Shown: positions 23,755-36,800 of the stretch, piece by piece
Layout of the letters: each line of letters opens with the position of its first letter
How positions within the stretch are numbered: the first letter of the stretch is position 1
NCBI RefSeq assembly: GCF_910592395.1
Contig: NC_088309.1
Span: forward strand, 26,910,599 to 26,974,598
Reading direction: 5' to 3'
Length of the DNA: 64,000 nucleotides
Origin: Lineus longissimus
Taxonomy: Eukaryota > Nemertea > Pilidiophora > Heteronemertea > Lineidae
Translations under genes and position numbers: made by a program
The notes under the pieces: model-generated
The model's input: the letters and a program-made list of their open reading frames with translations, nothing else
What the model was told of the DNA's origin: nothing
Database searches by the model: none

Positions 23755-25568
23755 ATGCTGTCAAAGGAAGAGCAACAGAAATGTGGGGAGTTGCTGAAAC
23801 GAGTGGAAATAGATGATATATTTTCACTGGCTAAAACCGTCTCGGGTGGCGTTGTAATGGTTCAAACTAAACCTGGTGAGAGTTCTGAAATGAAAGTGAC
23901 AGTAGGCCCCCTATAGACTGGTCGGTGTCAAAAAGAAAAAAAGAAAAAGCTAAAACTGAATGAATGCTCCCTAGTTTTATACATGTAATATCGTGGACTT
24001 CGTTACATGGTATTGGTACAGTTTCTCTGAAAATCATGTGAGGCCCCTCCACGCACTAACCACTATAGTGGCTATGCCCACGGCCGGGCCGCCCATGCCC
24101 TTGCCCTCGCCCTCAGCCTTGACCCTAGCCTTGGCCTTACTGCTTGTGTCAACTCATCAATCAAATTACGTATGACGACATGGCGGCATCAATGGTTTTT
24201 GTGTCGTGATGTTGATGAAAAAGGCAACAAGTGCCAAGTGGCTAGACTTTTCTTGATATCGCCATGGGCATGGCTATGGCTTAGTTTATCCTCTCGCACC
24301 CAGACCATGCCGCTCAACAACATTCAACAATTTCGATTACATGTAGATGGTTGTACTTACCAATAACATGTCTTTTCTTTCAGATGCAATTGATGCCATT
24401 TTGAAATTTACAGACACATCAGCACAATTACTTGGCAGGAAAAAAGTCAAGAGGAACATCTTGATCCAATACCTTGTTGATAATGGTGTAACTGGCTGCG
24501 TCAATGAAGAAAAGACAAAGCTCATTAACAGAATCCTGACACTCTGGGGACTGCATGGACCTCTTGCTAGACTTGTAAGTGTACTTCCAACTTCCAGGCT
24601 ACATCTTTCTACCTTTGGACTGTAACAAATAGAACTGGAGTTGTCTTCTGCATTCTCAATCTTAGATGGACAATTCTGTTCTGGTCTTGAATACAGTCAT
24701 CTGTTTTAATTTGTTAAGCTGGTCCTTGGAAGTGGGAGTCTGATAATCCTATGTTTCTGATCATAAAGTAAATCATAAGTAAGACATGAGTAATAACTCG
24801 ATGTCAAAATGGACAACCAGTCAATATTTCTACACTTCTATATCTGAACTTAGTTGTTGTTTTTCTCTTCAGGACGACGAATATGGTGACATTGATGATT
24901 ATGGTGCTGACATTGACTTTACTCCACCTGCACCAGTCCAACAGATGCAAGATACTGTACCAAACCTGACCATTAATATACAGCACATCCAGCAAAATCC
25001 AATACAAAATGTTCAAAATGAACCACTGCCACTGGAAGTTGATATAGGACAGCAAATAGCTGAACAATTTGTGCAGTGGTTTTATCCTATTTTGAATTCG
25101 TTACACCCACATGCTCCAGTAGCAGCAACAGACTTTGGACCACAGCATTTCTGGGATGATTGTATTTTGAAATTGAAGTGCCAAACAAATGATTTCTTTG
25201 AGGAACGCTTTGAATCAGCATACATGGTTTTTCAGAGGCTTGCTGCCTTCGTTCGTGAAGAAGGCCTCTTGTTTCACCCGAATACAGTTGGAAATGGTGT
25301 GAAGGGTTTTTCAGAAGCCCATGGATTGACAGTGGTGATGGTGTGTGGGAGTGTACATCAGGACAATATTTGTGTAGGTTTATTTGAACAGAGATTTGGT
25401 TTAATACAGGATCCTTTAATGGAGAACAACTATAGAGTAAAGTACACAGACTTAAATCTGCGAAGCCCAACTTTGAATGCTGGCGGACAATATCTCACAG
25501 CAGGACAGGAAGATCCTCTATCTTTAACTCCTGCTCCATCACAAAACGTACTAGTGAATTTTCAATAA
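23755..25568 (+). CDS. C3orf38: C3orf38 homologue (DUF4518 family)
   Basis: Conserved metazoan protein of poorly known function; the human gene is reported as possibly pro-apoptotic, which the sequence cannot confirm. Three exons, 23755-23875, 24384-24574 and 24873-25568, encode 335 residues (human 329). The N-terminal part is a helical repeat-like region (MLSKEEQQKCGELLKRVEID; DAIDAILKFTDTSAQLLGRK). The middle is an acidic, Gln/Asn-rich linker. The C-terminal domain carries the family hallmarks DFGPQHFWDDCILKLK, HGLTVVMVCGSVHQDNIC and VGLFEQRFGLIQDPLMENNY, directly matching human EWGPQHFWHD and HGLVMVGVAGTVH. The fold of this last part resembles small alpha/beta domains of the NTF2 type, but that is only a guess. 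Start chosen at MLSKEEQ because the human protein begins at the same point. Confidence 0.92.
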
Positions 25569-27181
25569 TTTTCATCTTACATACACCGTATGTACATTTT
25601 TGTACAATTTGTTTGTTATGTGGATTGTGATGAGCGTGTACTGCAGTGTCTTGTCAATTTCATCCAGGACTGGTATGGTACATTGACTCAAACCTGTGCC
25701 AAGAATTGTGTGATTGTTCATTATGTTACAGTGTACATGTTTGTGTAGGTTTCGTACTCGTAGCTGATTTTGAATCAGAGTTAGTTCTAATTTTGATGAG
25801 AAAGTGCCTTTAGATGTGCTATCTTAGTGTTAAAGGACTTGCATGGTAAAGCCATTTTCCTGGCCAGTGGAAAAATATCTGCCAGAAAAACCAGGTGGCG
25901 GTACTAGTAAGAGTCTGGGATCCTGACAAATGCCTGGCCCTCTTCTTTGATGTTGATGCCCTTGTAACTGAAAGCCCAGGCTGACAAAGTTTGCTTCAAC
26001 TATTAAATAACTGGTCCCAAGGAATGTGTGAAGGCCAAAGAGCAATGCAGACTCACGTCATCATTTTCATTCACATTGGTCTCTCAGTCTTCTTACTTCT
26101 TGTCTGTCTTTCAGTTGTGTGAAATCTTTATTTTTAAAAAACGATCCGAAATGTTAATACTGATTATCCTGCAGCAATAGCTGTCTGTTACCTCCTATGG
26201 AGGTCAGTGACAATCATTAATTTCAGCAGGACATGATACTTGGATTATTGTACAAGTGTAATCACAAGTGATGTCTTGAATAACAAGATTTTCAGCGTTG
26301 ATTGTAAATGTAATCACTCGAATGACAACTGTGCATACAGAACAAAGTCATTTGATGTTTCTCAGTCAGTCTTTATATTGTGATCCAGGATTGTACATGT
26401 CTAACATTTTTAACATGTGCGCATTTGTAAATCTTCGAAATATGTAATTCATTTCTACACTATGTGCTAACGTTACATCTATACCATAAAACTCTCATGT
26501 TACATTACACTTTGTAAATATGACATATTCTATACTGAAACAGTCTTCTTTAGTCTTTGTAATGTTGAGTTTGCAATGGGAGATAGATTCTGAAGGATTG
26601 GTGGCAAGTCCCCGATAGGCCATCCTGAGCTTCAGCACCTTTCACTTGGTACTTAAGCAGGTGAGGAAGGAGTATGAAACTGACATTCGTATGCAAAGAT
26701 GCTGACACCCCTGTTGTTTTATAAATGAAACAAGCCAAAAAGTGTGTCTTGAAAAAATATAAGACATTTATTCAACATTCATCAATCGTAAGCTCCTCGT
26801 AGCTTGAGGACAATACAGAGGAGTCAAACAATCAAAATGCAGTATTTCTGTCTCGTGAATAGTCCCGAGAATTGTTGACCATTATGTTATATATATACAG
26901 GCATTAATTCATTATTGAAATTCATGCAAGATACATTTGTACAAATGAGATCATCAGTGCTGAACATATTCCTGGGAATGGTTGAATTCTTAACTCTTTA
27001 ACCTGTGGGCCTTTTACGAAATTTTACCAGGGTGAGGGGCAGTCTCTGTTTTCCTGATTCTATTTTCTGGTGGTCCTTGATCTGGTAACTCGTTGATCCG
27101 ATGCTGGTGATGAACTTGATGAACCTGAAGAGGAAAGAATGTGGTAATTTCAGTAAAATTATACAGAGGAAGACTATCAAT
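25569..27181. other. Tail-to-tail spacer: C3orf38 and NEIL1 3' UTRs
   Basis: No supported exon. TTTATT at 26767-26772 is AATAAA on the minus strand and would give NEIL1 a 3' UTR of about 410 bases. For the C3orf38 homologue only the variant ATTAAA at 26002-26007 was seen. The rest is AT-rich single-copy-looking sequence. Confidence 0.45.
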
Positions 27182-29754
27182 CTACTTCTTTGTTCGTCTC
27201 GAGAGTTCTACAGCCAGCAACGACAGGAAATTGTAATCTAACTGAACTTCATCTTGACACAGGGTTCCCAAGGCCAAGATCATAGCATCTCCAAGTTCTT
27301 CTGTAGAGGGAAGGGATTTTGGACTGGCTGGGCTGAGATGCCTCAACAGAGGCTTCCACTTCATCTGCATACTCACCTCTCCCACTCACAGTCTTCTTTG
27401 AAGTAGTGTCCTTGGTTTCTGTCTTCATCCTAGATTTACTTGTCCTTTTTGTCTGTTTTGTTCTAGCAACTGGAGGCTTCACCACAGATAAACTGGCCTC
27501 TTTCTTAATTTTGCGAGAAGATCGTTTTGGTGGCTTCATGTCTTCAACTGCTTCCTCTTCAACTTTAACCTTTGACCTCTGAGATCTCCTTGAAGATGGG
27601 GCAACATAGTCATGATTGTCTTCATTCTCCCATTTGACCCTCTGTCTTCTTCCTTTGTTACCACTCTGGACTTCTGCCTTCAATTCAACTTTGATTTTCT
27701 GGAAGGAAACACAATATATATACCCCATTGCCACTGACAGGGCTGAGAGAATAGGTCTGGTGGAAGTAGAAAAGCTAGCCACTTTGATCCCAATATAAAT
27801 TGCATAGCAGGTGACCTATTTAAGTCCACCACCCAATATAGGGCCTTTTAACTCTCCATGAATATATACCGCTAACTGGTTATGCCATAGCCTCCTTACC
27901 TTTTGGGGACTTTCTTCTTCATCTGTCTCAACTTTTTTCTTGCCTTTCCTCTTTCTACCTGGTTGGCTTTTTTCTGAAACATGTGCAGCAATTATCAAGA
28001 GCCAGTTTTTGATTTGCAGGTCAGATGTTAAGGCTTTTTTTAGTCATGAATGGAGTCTGTTCTATTCATTACTCTTACTCTGTGCGAGCTGAAAGCAGAG
28101 CAGGTTGAAGAGATCTGATAGTATAAATACATACCTTATAGCAAATAAGAAACCAATTCTGCAAGAAATGAATCCGCTAACCTTTAGGTGCCATCGGCCC
28201 AGAAATGCCTTTAAACCACATGGTCCTACTGTTATGATCAGTGATATTATTCATCCCTGGCTGATAGTAGCATTGGAGCCAATCATTGAAGGCTGAATGG
28301 TCTTTAGCATCATCTTCAATTGTGTAATTGGTTGCGCCTGGGGAGAAAAAATAAAGGATAATATTATTAACTCCTTTATTGAACTATGAATGGAAGAATC
28401 AGTTGGACAGTTCAGCCAATACGATGAGGGGAAGACCTAGGCTGACCACAACCGCACATTATACATTAAGATGCTCACTGCAGACCAAACAGGGCACTAA
28501 TCTCCACAGCAATATACATGCAATATTCGTTTAAAGGACACTTCCTATACTTCAACTTACTAATTACCTAATTCAATGACTTCTCTCGCTAAGATAGTAC
28601 ACATGTCAATCAGATCTGGGTTGTCTCGGTTTATCTCCTTGCCATCCTCTATGTCCTCTCTCTCATCAAGTTTCTTCAGGACTGAATGTGCCTCGACAAA
28701 TGGTGGAATGCCTAGCCTGTAGCATGGAACAACAAATTATTGAAAGGATGATCAAAGACTTAATGACTAATTAAGGACAACTATCACAAAGAATTATCGC
28801 CCCTCAGAAATAAAACTTGGAACACGATTTCCAGTTTTTTACATTGCTCTTCACTAACTCATCAGTTTAAATGGATTTTCGTCCTGATAAATTCTACAGA
28901 TAAAAGGATCCGATTCAGTGGGTCTCTGGTAGAAAACACACCTGTAAAGAACTTCAGCTCGCAGATAATTTCCCACTCCATTGAAATATTGTTGATTGAG
29001 CATTGCTTCACAGATTGGTCTCTTGAAGGCAGCAACATCAAGATGTGAAAGAATATTTGACCTGAAAAACACAGAACTGATGATATTGTCAGGATGTAAA
29101 TTATTCTGCTTCAAGGATAACAGGCAAAACGAGCAGCAGATTCAGTGACATCATCTTCATCTTGACCACGAGTCGAACACGAAATTTAGTGGATGAACCT
29201 CCCATAACGGACACCTCTGCAAAAAGGAAACCTCTGGCTACATGTTTGTACATCTATCATTATGATGTTAGTTGGACATGTGGTGGCAGCTACCTAAAAT
29301 CTTTGTATTCGAATATAATGCATGGTCCTCTCTTTTTTCCCCAGTCACTTTCTTGTTCCCATTTGCCAAATCTTCTGACATCTATGTAGCTCAGCACCAT
29401 GTTGCCGTCCGATGTAAAAAACTTCAAATGAGCATGTTTGTGCATATCAGACACTTTATCGAACTTAAACTTCCCAGACATCCCGAATCGGAAAATGATG
29501 TGCGACACTTTTCCCACTTTTGGCGGATTAGTTTTCGTCAACTTTTCCTCGTCATTCTTTGTACATTCTTGGAGGGTGAGTTTCATCTCCTTTCCCCTTG
29601 AATGAGCAGATATTGTGTAATACTCAGCATCCCAGGCAACATCTGGGTTTTTGGTGGAAACCTCAGATTTTATAACTTTCCCAGAAAAAAGCCGCCCACT
29701 GCAAACACTGTTCACTAATCTACTGGCTAAATGTAGTTCGGGGCCTTCTGGCAT
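27182..29754 (-). CDS. NEIL1: NEIL1, endonuclease VIII-like DNA glycosylase
   Basis: Bifunctional DNA glycosylase/AP lyase that removes oxidised pyrimidines in base excision repair. The Fpg/Nei N-terminus MPEGPELHLASRLVN supplies the catalytic Pro2 and Glu3, and SRGKEMKL carries the conserved catalytic-domain lysine. FRFGMSGKF and DVRRFGKWE follow. The helix-two-turn-helix exon reads FKRPICEAMLNQQYFNGVGN then YLRAEVLYR. The C-terminal zincless-finger region is recognisable (HSAFNDWLQCYYQPGMNN, RTMWFKGISGPMAPKG), as in human RTIWFQGDPGPLAPKG. A Lys/Arg-rich tail follows, also present in vertebrates. I place a 76-base final intron at 27301-27376 (GAG|GTGAGTATG to CCCTCTACAG|AA), which continues as EELGDAMILALG and stops at 27182. 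If that intron is retained, translation ends at 27249 instead. ATG at 29752-29754 is fixed by the need for Pro2. Confidence 0.95.
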
Positions 29755-30832
29755 TGTTATTGATGATGATGGCAGTTAATTCAAAGTGATCAGAATCCTA
29801 GATTTTGCGAAAAAATGCGATTTTTACTGATTAAATCAGGATACACAGCACTTGTTGTCAGAAAAAGCTTACACAATCCTCCACGTGCTTGCATATTTGT
29901 ACACAGGTTCGTTCAATGCAGAGCTAATGCACACGTAGTATAGAAACATAACTTCCTGGCTTGAGGTTAACTGTTTTCAACCCAATCAAAAATCTAAAAA
30001 TAGATCCTAGCATCCAATTACGCATGCGCATTGTTGATAGTTTAAAGCGCGCGGTGCACGGTTTGAGCTGTTGGCAGTTTTTCAAAACTGACACTCACAA
30101 ATACCAAAATATCTAACGATTGAAATGGAATATTCAATTTAAATACTGGTAGGTGAAAGAGTGTGAAAGGTTTAATCGAGCTACTTTCAAATATCAACTT
30201 TATAAATGACTGTGTTTCAATAAAAGTATATTTTATCTCAAAAATTGTTGTCCGGAATTAGAAGTTTTAGCACTATCACTGACAATGCGTAGTTGTATGT
30301 GTATGAGGTGCGTTTATATGATTTCTATTTTCGGACGTTTTTCCCCGTTGACATTTTTGATTGTTGTAGCTATGTTTCGATGGCCTGGCATGTCTGATAA
30401 AAGTACTGTAGGGTACAGGCAGAGGTGTAGATATATGACCAAAGGCACAAATGCCAAATGGCGTGACTTTTGAATCTAATTGATTGCGAGCCCGCGGCCG
30501 GTGGCGTGGACCAACACCGAGGACAAGGGATTCAAAGCAAGTTTTAAAATAAAATGATGTGTCCATGAGATGGGTCATGGGACTATCCACATAATTCTTA
30601 GGCAAAAGGGCCTTGTTTAGTTCTGATTTGGCCTTAGTCTGAGGCTTGAAATGCCGGGAGCTGGTTGGCTGTGACTTCACTTGGGACTCAGGAGAGATGG
30701 GACATTGTCGGCGAGATAGTTAAATTGCTGATGATTTTAGCTTCACAAGGTGGATGTTCCTGTGGAGTGTATCCCATCTTCAGTCTCTGACTTGAATTTT
30801 TTCTTTCCAGATAGATTCAAGATATCTTTAAG
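29755..30832. promoter_or_regulatory. Head-to-head spacer of NEIL1 and CENPF
   Basis: 1,078 bp. It contains CCAAT at 30013-30017 followed at once by ACGCATGCGCA (30020-30030), one mismatch from the NRF1 consensus, then GTTTAAAGCGCGCGG at about 30039-30053, which resembles paired cell-cycle promoter motifs (E2F-like GCGCGC beside TTTAAA). Near the CENPF ATG a TTCTTTCCAG acceptor at 30801-30810 implies a spliced 5' UTR. A minus-strand open frame at 30276-30710 is discussed in the findings. Confidence 0.45.
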
Positions 30833-33800
30833 ATGAGTTGGACAATGCCAGCATGGAAGGAGGGCCTGCCCTACCGAGCTATGCAAGAAGTGGAGAAGCT
30901 TGAAAATCAACTGGAAAGACTTAAGAAAGAGCAACAAAGAAAACAGTGTCAATTTGACAGCTTAGAACAGGTATAATACACTCACTACTCGAACTATTAC
31001 TATATATCCCTTATCTTTATGATCACTTGGAACATGAAGTGCATTTCAAGTACGGTATTGTAACTGTATTGTTATCTCTCACGATTGAAATAGAAGAAAA
31101 AAAAGATCTGTCTTCAAAATAAGCAGGAGACTGAATCAGATACCAGTTATGAAGTTATCGACAGTGTTCAACTCGGCACTAAAATTCTTTTGTTGGTTCC
31201 TCTTTTGTGATATAATGTCTCACAATTTTGAATCTCTCAATAATATAGGCTCTCAACAATCAGAAGAAGAAATTTCAGGAAGAAAAGTCTGAGATTACAT
31301 CTCTGCAGCGTGAAAACCAAGTTTTGATCGAATCATGTGAAGATCTTGAAAAGAAGAATGCTAAACTTCATCATGATGTGCAACACAAGGAAGGGTTCAT
31401 TAACAGCCTTCAGGGACAGTTGCAGCAGTTCAAACACGGTGGAGACTCGCCTACAGTAAGTATACCGCTGGAGGTCTCATTAGATCTTCTCCTCCTGATT
31501 TTAATACTGAAAACTGTTCTTTGTTGAAAACCTGTATATTATTGTGTCTGCCAACTAAGCTGAAGTTACAAAATAACACGGTCAGTTGAATGTCTACAAA
31601 TCTATGCCCATGCCACACATAATTTATCCAAGTTAATTATAACCTGTAAATTTCTTTACATTTCCAGTACAATGAGAAACAGAGAGCAGAGATTGAGGAA
31701 CTACAAAAAAAGCTTGAAATCCAAAAGAAGGAGTGTGAGAGATTGGCTGCAAAACTGGTCGAAAAGGACCAGAAGCCTCTGGTTGACATAATGTCACAGC
31801 GGCCTGCTGCTGCACCAGCACAATCACTTCTCGATCTTGGTTGTGTCGCGGCACCTTCGATGCCGAAACCACTGTTGGATATCGGTACGAGTTGTCAGCC
31901 TCTAATCCCAATGAGTACTGCGTCTGTCAACGCAAAGCCAAACCCGTCACAAGAAAGCGATGGCTGGTTTCCATTTGGTAATCGGGATGACCAACAACAA
32001 AAACGGGGGAGGAAGAATTTCCAACAAGGTGCGGACGATTGGGCAGTGCCAATGAAAAAACCGACAACATCTTCTCAGATTCAACCAGAAGTGAGTGCAC
32101 CGGCCCGAGGTCAACGACATCCAAGTACCAGCAGTTTGGGACATAGCGAACCTGCACATACAGCTTCGAGTTCAGGTGATGGTGGAGAGCAGGCTCGTGA
32201 GCTACAAAAGCTGGTTGATAAACTGAAGAAGGAAAATGACAGTAAGTGCCATAATTATTGTTCTGTATGCATGTTGAGGTTTTCTTAGGGAGGCGGGAGG
32301 GCAGCTTTATTAGGTTAGCATTGTAAGCTTTGAACTACTGTCACGTTAACGTTAGTGTGCAGATACAGAAAGAGTACTGTATGATCATTTCTTTCCAGCT
32401 GTTAAAACTGCCAGTGTTAACCTTGAGCTGCGTATCCAAACCCGTGACAAGGAGATCCAAACCCTGAATGGCAAGATCAAGGAGGTCCAGTCTGATTTGG
32501 ACCGAACTGAACGCATCTTGGCTGATAAAGATAAGCACATCGGCCAACAGAAAGATGAGATAGGCAGAATTAAGGCTCAGCTTGATCAGGCAAACATGAA
32601 GGTACATTTTCTCATTGTTTAACTGTTTTGTAATGATAGATAAGATAGCCTGTAGTTATTTGAAGTGAACAGTCTGTTACATTGATCTTTCAATGGAGTC
32701 TGCATCTGAGTGATTTCATGCCAATTGTCTCTACAACACAAATACTGTGCCTGGTCACCTGGTTAAAATGCATAGTTCAGATCCCTTGGATAGTTTGTTT
32801 GATATACAAATGGCACTCATTTCTACCTAACGTTTTCAGGCACAAGCAGAAAAGAAAGAACTTCAACGCAGTGTAGATGACCTCAAAAGGGAGCAGGTGT
32901 GTATTTCAAGTGTTGGCGAATTGTTGGTAAAAAGTTGAACACTTTCCACGAGGAAACCTAAGTTTGGATTCCTAACTGAAAACCCACATCAGATACACTT
33001 GTAACTATCATGTACATGTAGTTTTGTCTTACGGTACTTTGAAACTGTCTTTTGTTAAAAATTTCAGAATTCCTCCATTAAAGAACTTGACGAAAAGAAC
33101 AAGCGGCTGAAAAACCTTGAGAATGATGTGAGCAACACGAAGCTGCAGTGTGACCGGAGCCAGCAGATGATCGAAGACCTCAAGGGACAGATGACCAAGA
33201 AAGAGAAAGAGATGGAGAAAATGAAAGTGGATAACGATAAGCAAGCTAAAGAAATCAGCAATAACCTCGAACAAGGGAAGAAAGAGTTGACCGAACTTCA
33301 GAAACAGAAAGGTGACTTGGAGCAGAAGGTAGAAAAGTTCGGCAAAGACGCAGATGCATTGAATCATAAGTTTGCCGAAGCTGAACGTGAACTCAAGGCT
33401 GCTAAACATGAGTATCAGTTGAAGGATATGGAAACATCAGGGCTGATGCAGGACAACTTCACGCTGTCGCAAAAGGTTGAACAGTTGCAGCAGTCTGTTA
33501 CAACTTATGAAAAGAACAGTTCTGAGTTTGAACACAAGTTGGCTGAGAAAGACCGAGAGTTAACCAAGTTACAGATGGAGATGGAGGAGAAATGTCAGGA
33601 AGTTAATAAGTGTGCGAAGCTCAAGAGTGAATTGGATACGATTATTGTCAACAATGAACAAGCTCTGCAGGTGAAAAACGTTGAATTGATTGATTTGAAG
33701 CATAAGATGGAGGAACGTGCAACAAACATGAAGGAAGTCGAACAGAAGCTATTTGCAATGAAAAACTCAATGGATGAAGTTGAGGATAGATGTCGGGTGT

Positions 33801-36800
33801 TGAAGATGAACCATGATACACTGTTGGAACACAAGGAGAAGTTGGAGTCCGATCAGAAGCAGACGGCAGTTGACATGGAACGTCTGAACCAGGAGTTTGC
33901 AAAGAATAGTGAGAAGCTGAAAACAACTGAAGAGTTGTTGAGTGTGAAGACAAAGGAGATGGAAAACTTGAATGCCCATGTGAATGTTTTGGAAGAAAAG
34001 GCCTCCTCGCTGCAGAAGGTTAATGAGGACTTGGTGTCAAGTTCTGAGAAGCAGACCAAAGATTTACAGAATCAGGTCCAAGCACAGGAGAATGACTTAT
34101 TGAAGCGGTTGTCTGAGGTAGAGAGTTTTAAACTCCAGGTTGATAACCTAACACAACAGTGGAATGCACTGAAAGACTCTGAGGCCAAGTTGAAGGTTGA
34201 GAAGGGGGATCTTGAGGGACAGCTGCAGGCCATGACAGGTGAAAAAAGTACACTGACATCACAAGTTGAGGATCTGACAACCAAGTTAAAAACGCAGGCA
34301 GAAAGCTCAGAGTGTTTGGTTGGTGAGTTACGATCTCAAGTAAGCACTTTAGAAGAAGAGAAGGGGGCCCTTGATGCAAGGTGTAAAGAGGTTGATGTCC
34401 GGGTTGCTGAGAAAGACACCAAGTTGAGGGAAACTCAGGACAACTTTGAGAAGGAGTGTTTCAAACTGGAGCATTTGCAGCAACAGTTTGATACATTGAA
34501 TAAGACTCAGAAAACTCTTCTGTCAGAAAAGCAAGGTTTAGAAGTTGAAAAGAAGAGATTAGAAGGTCAGAATGAACAGCAGGCTGACGAGATGAAAGCA
34601 CTTGCAGTGAAGCTTAACACTGTCCAAGGTCAATCGGGTGTGATGGTTGAAGAATTGAAAACTCAAATGAGTGATCTGGTAAAAGAGCGCGACCATTTGC
34701 AGAAGGAAATCAAACAGATGAGTTTCACATTAGAAAACCAGAAAGAAGACCTAGAAGTCGCCGTTGAGAAGCTGAATGAGGAATATTTGAAAGTTGAACA
34801 GATTCTCCAGCAGTGTTCAACTCTGAAAGAAGAGTTAGCAGACGTTACAACCACGAAGACGACCTTGGAAGAAGAGAACATGAAGGTGAAGGGTGAGTGT
34901 GCAAAACTGCTGGAAAGTGTAGAGGATTTAACAAGGAAACTGGAAGTCCAAGCTGACAGTTCAGATGGCCTTGTGAAGGACTTGCACTTGAAGATTGAGG
35001 TGTCTGAAGCAGAGAAGGTGACTTTGAATGAGCAGATACAGCAGCTCTCTGGACAGTTACAGTGCAAGGTTGATGCTGTTGAGAGCATGGAGAAAGTGCT
35101 AGATGAGAAGAACTGTATGGTTGATCACTTGGAACTACAGCTCAGGAGTCTCACTGACAGGGAATCATCTACAGAGGCAGAGAGATCTGAGTTTGAGACT
35201 GAGAAGCAGAAGCTGAAGGGAGCAAATGAAGAATTGAATAATGCACTGATGGTTGTCAAGGAACAGCTCTGCACTATAGAAGAGGGATCTGATTGTTTGG
35301 TGCGGGAACTCCATGCTAAACTTGAGGCTCTTGCGGGAGAAAAGTTGCACCTGGAATCTGAGGTACAGGAGATGTCAAGGAGGTTAAGCTTCCTAGAGGA
35401 AGAGTGTGAAGCTCTGAAAAAGTCTGCTAGTGATGTACACACCTCGACCCAACAGTTAGAGCAACGAATTGTGGCACTCGTTGAAAGTGAGACCAATTTG
35501 ACTGATGAGGTAGCTGATCTTAAGATGGAGAGACAAAGATTGCTGGGTGATGCTGAGAGACAACAAGACGAGATCTCCAAGTTGCAGTCTACAATTGATT
35601 GCCATGACGACAAAGCTACATGTTTAATGGAGGAACTGAGAGGAAAGTTCGCCATTTTAGAAAAGGAGAAGGAAAGTTTGATTGGTGAAGTGAAGGAGAT
35701 TAACTTCAAGTTGGACAGCCAGGCAGAAGATTTTGAAATCACGAATAGCTATTTGGAGAAAGAGCAACTGAAGAATGAACAGCTCGAACAACAGTGCACT
35801 GAACTGAAGACTGCTAATGAATGTCTGAGCAAAGAGAAGTGTGAATTTGAGGCTGAGAATGTCAAACTCAAAGGTGATTGTGCACGTTTCCAGGACATGG
35901 CCTCTGAAGTCTCCAGCAGGTTGCAAACACAAGCAGAATCATCGGATAGTTTCGTGAAGGACTTGCAAGATAAATTGTCATCCCTAGAAAGTGAACGTGA
36001 GGATGCATTGAACCAGGTTCTTGCCCTGACTTGTCGACTTGAGATGCAGCTGAGGGAAATAGAGAATGCAAAAGAATCAATTGGTGAAAAAGAAACTGCG
36101 TTGGAACTGCTCCAACAACAGATAAGTGGTGTAAATGAGAGGGAAAAGACACTGATGGATGAGAAGTCTGAGCTTGAACAGGAGCGTCAGCAGCTTGCTG
36201 GTGAGTGTGAAACTCAAAAGGATGAGATTGCTGCGCTTAGAAGTGCGCTCGAGTCCCATAACCAGAAGTCTGAAGAATTGGTCAGTGAGCTGCGACAGTG
36301 TCTGAGTGACCTTGAGAAAGAGAAGCAAGGTTTAGTATCCGAGGTTAAGGAGATGAGTGACAAGCTTGAACAACAGGTGCAAGAGGTTGAGGCATCTGCA
36401 AAGTTTGCGCAGGAGATGCAGTTGAAGATGGAGCAGCTCCAGTTGCAGTATGACGGGCTCAAGGAAATGATAGAAAGTCTGCGGGCTGAGAAAGATCAAC
36501 TGGCTGTTGATAACCAGAAACTTGTGTTTGACAATGTTGTCTTCCAGGAAAGGGTTGAAGAGGTTGAAGCTGAACTCAAAACTGAGGTGGAGAAATCTGA
36601 GGCCAGACTGAATGAACATGTTGCTAAGCTTGGTATTTTGGAACAAATCAAGGCAGATTTGGAAACTGAAGTGGGGGATGTAAAGTTCAAGTTGGAGAGC
36701 CTGCAGGAAGATCTGGAAGTGTCCGTGGAGCAGCTTGAAAAGGAATGTTTGAAAGTTCAACAGTTGGAACAGCAGTCTGCAGAGATGAGAGAGACCAGTG

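Noticed and set aside
24049-24180. C-rich stretch (GCCCTCGCCCTCAGCCTTGACC) in C3orf38 intron 1 as a possible coding exon or minisatellite
   Set aside because: Short degenerate simple sequence; no splice sites and it interrupts a homologous reading frame known from human.
27249-27300. Taking 27249 as the only NEIL1 stop
   Set aside because: The spliced reading with a consensus 76-base intron gives a more protein-like end at 27182; the retained form is kept only as an alternative.
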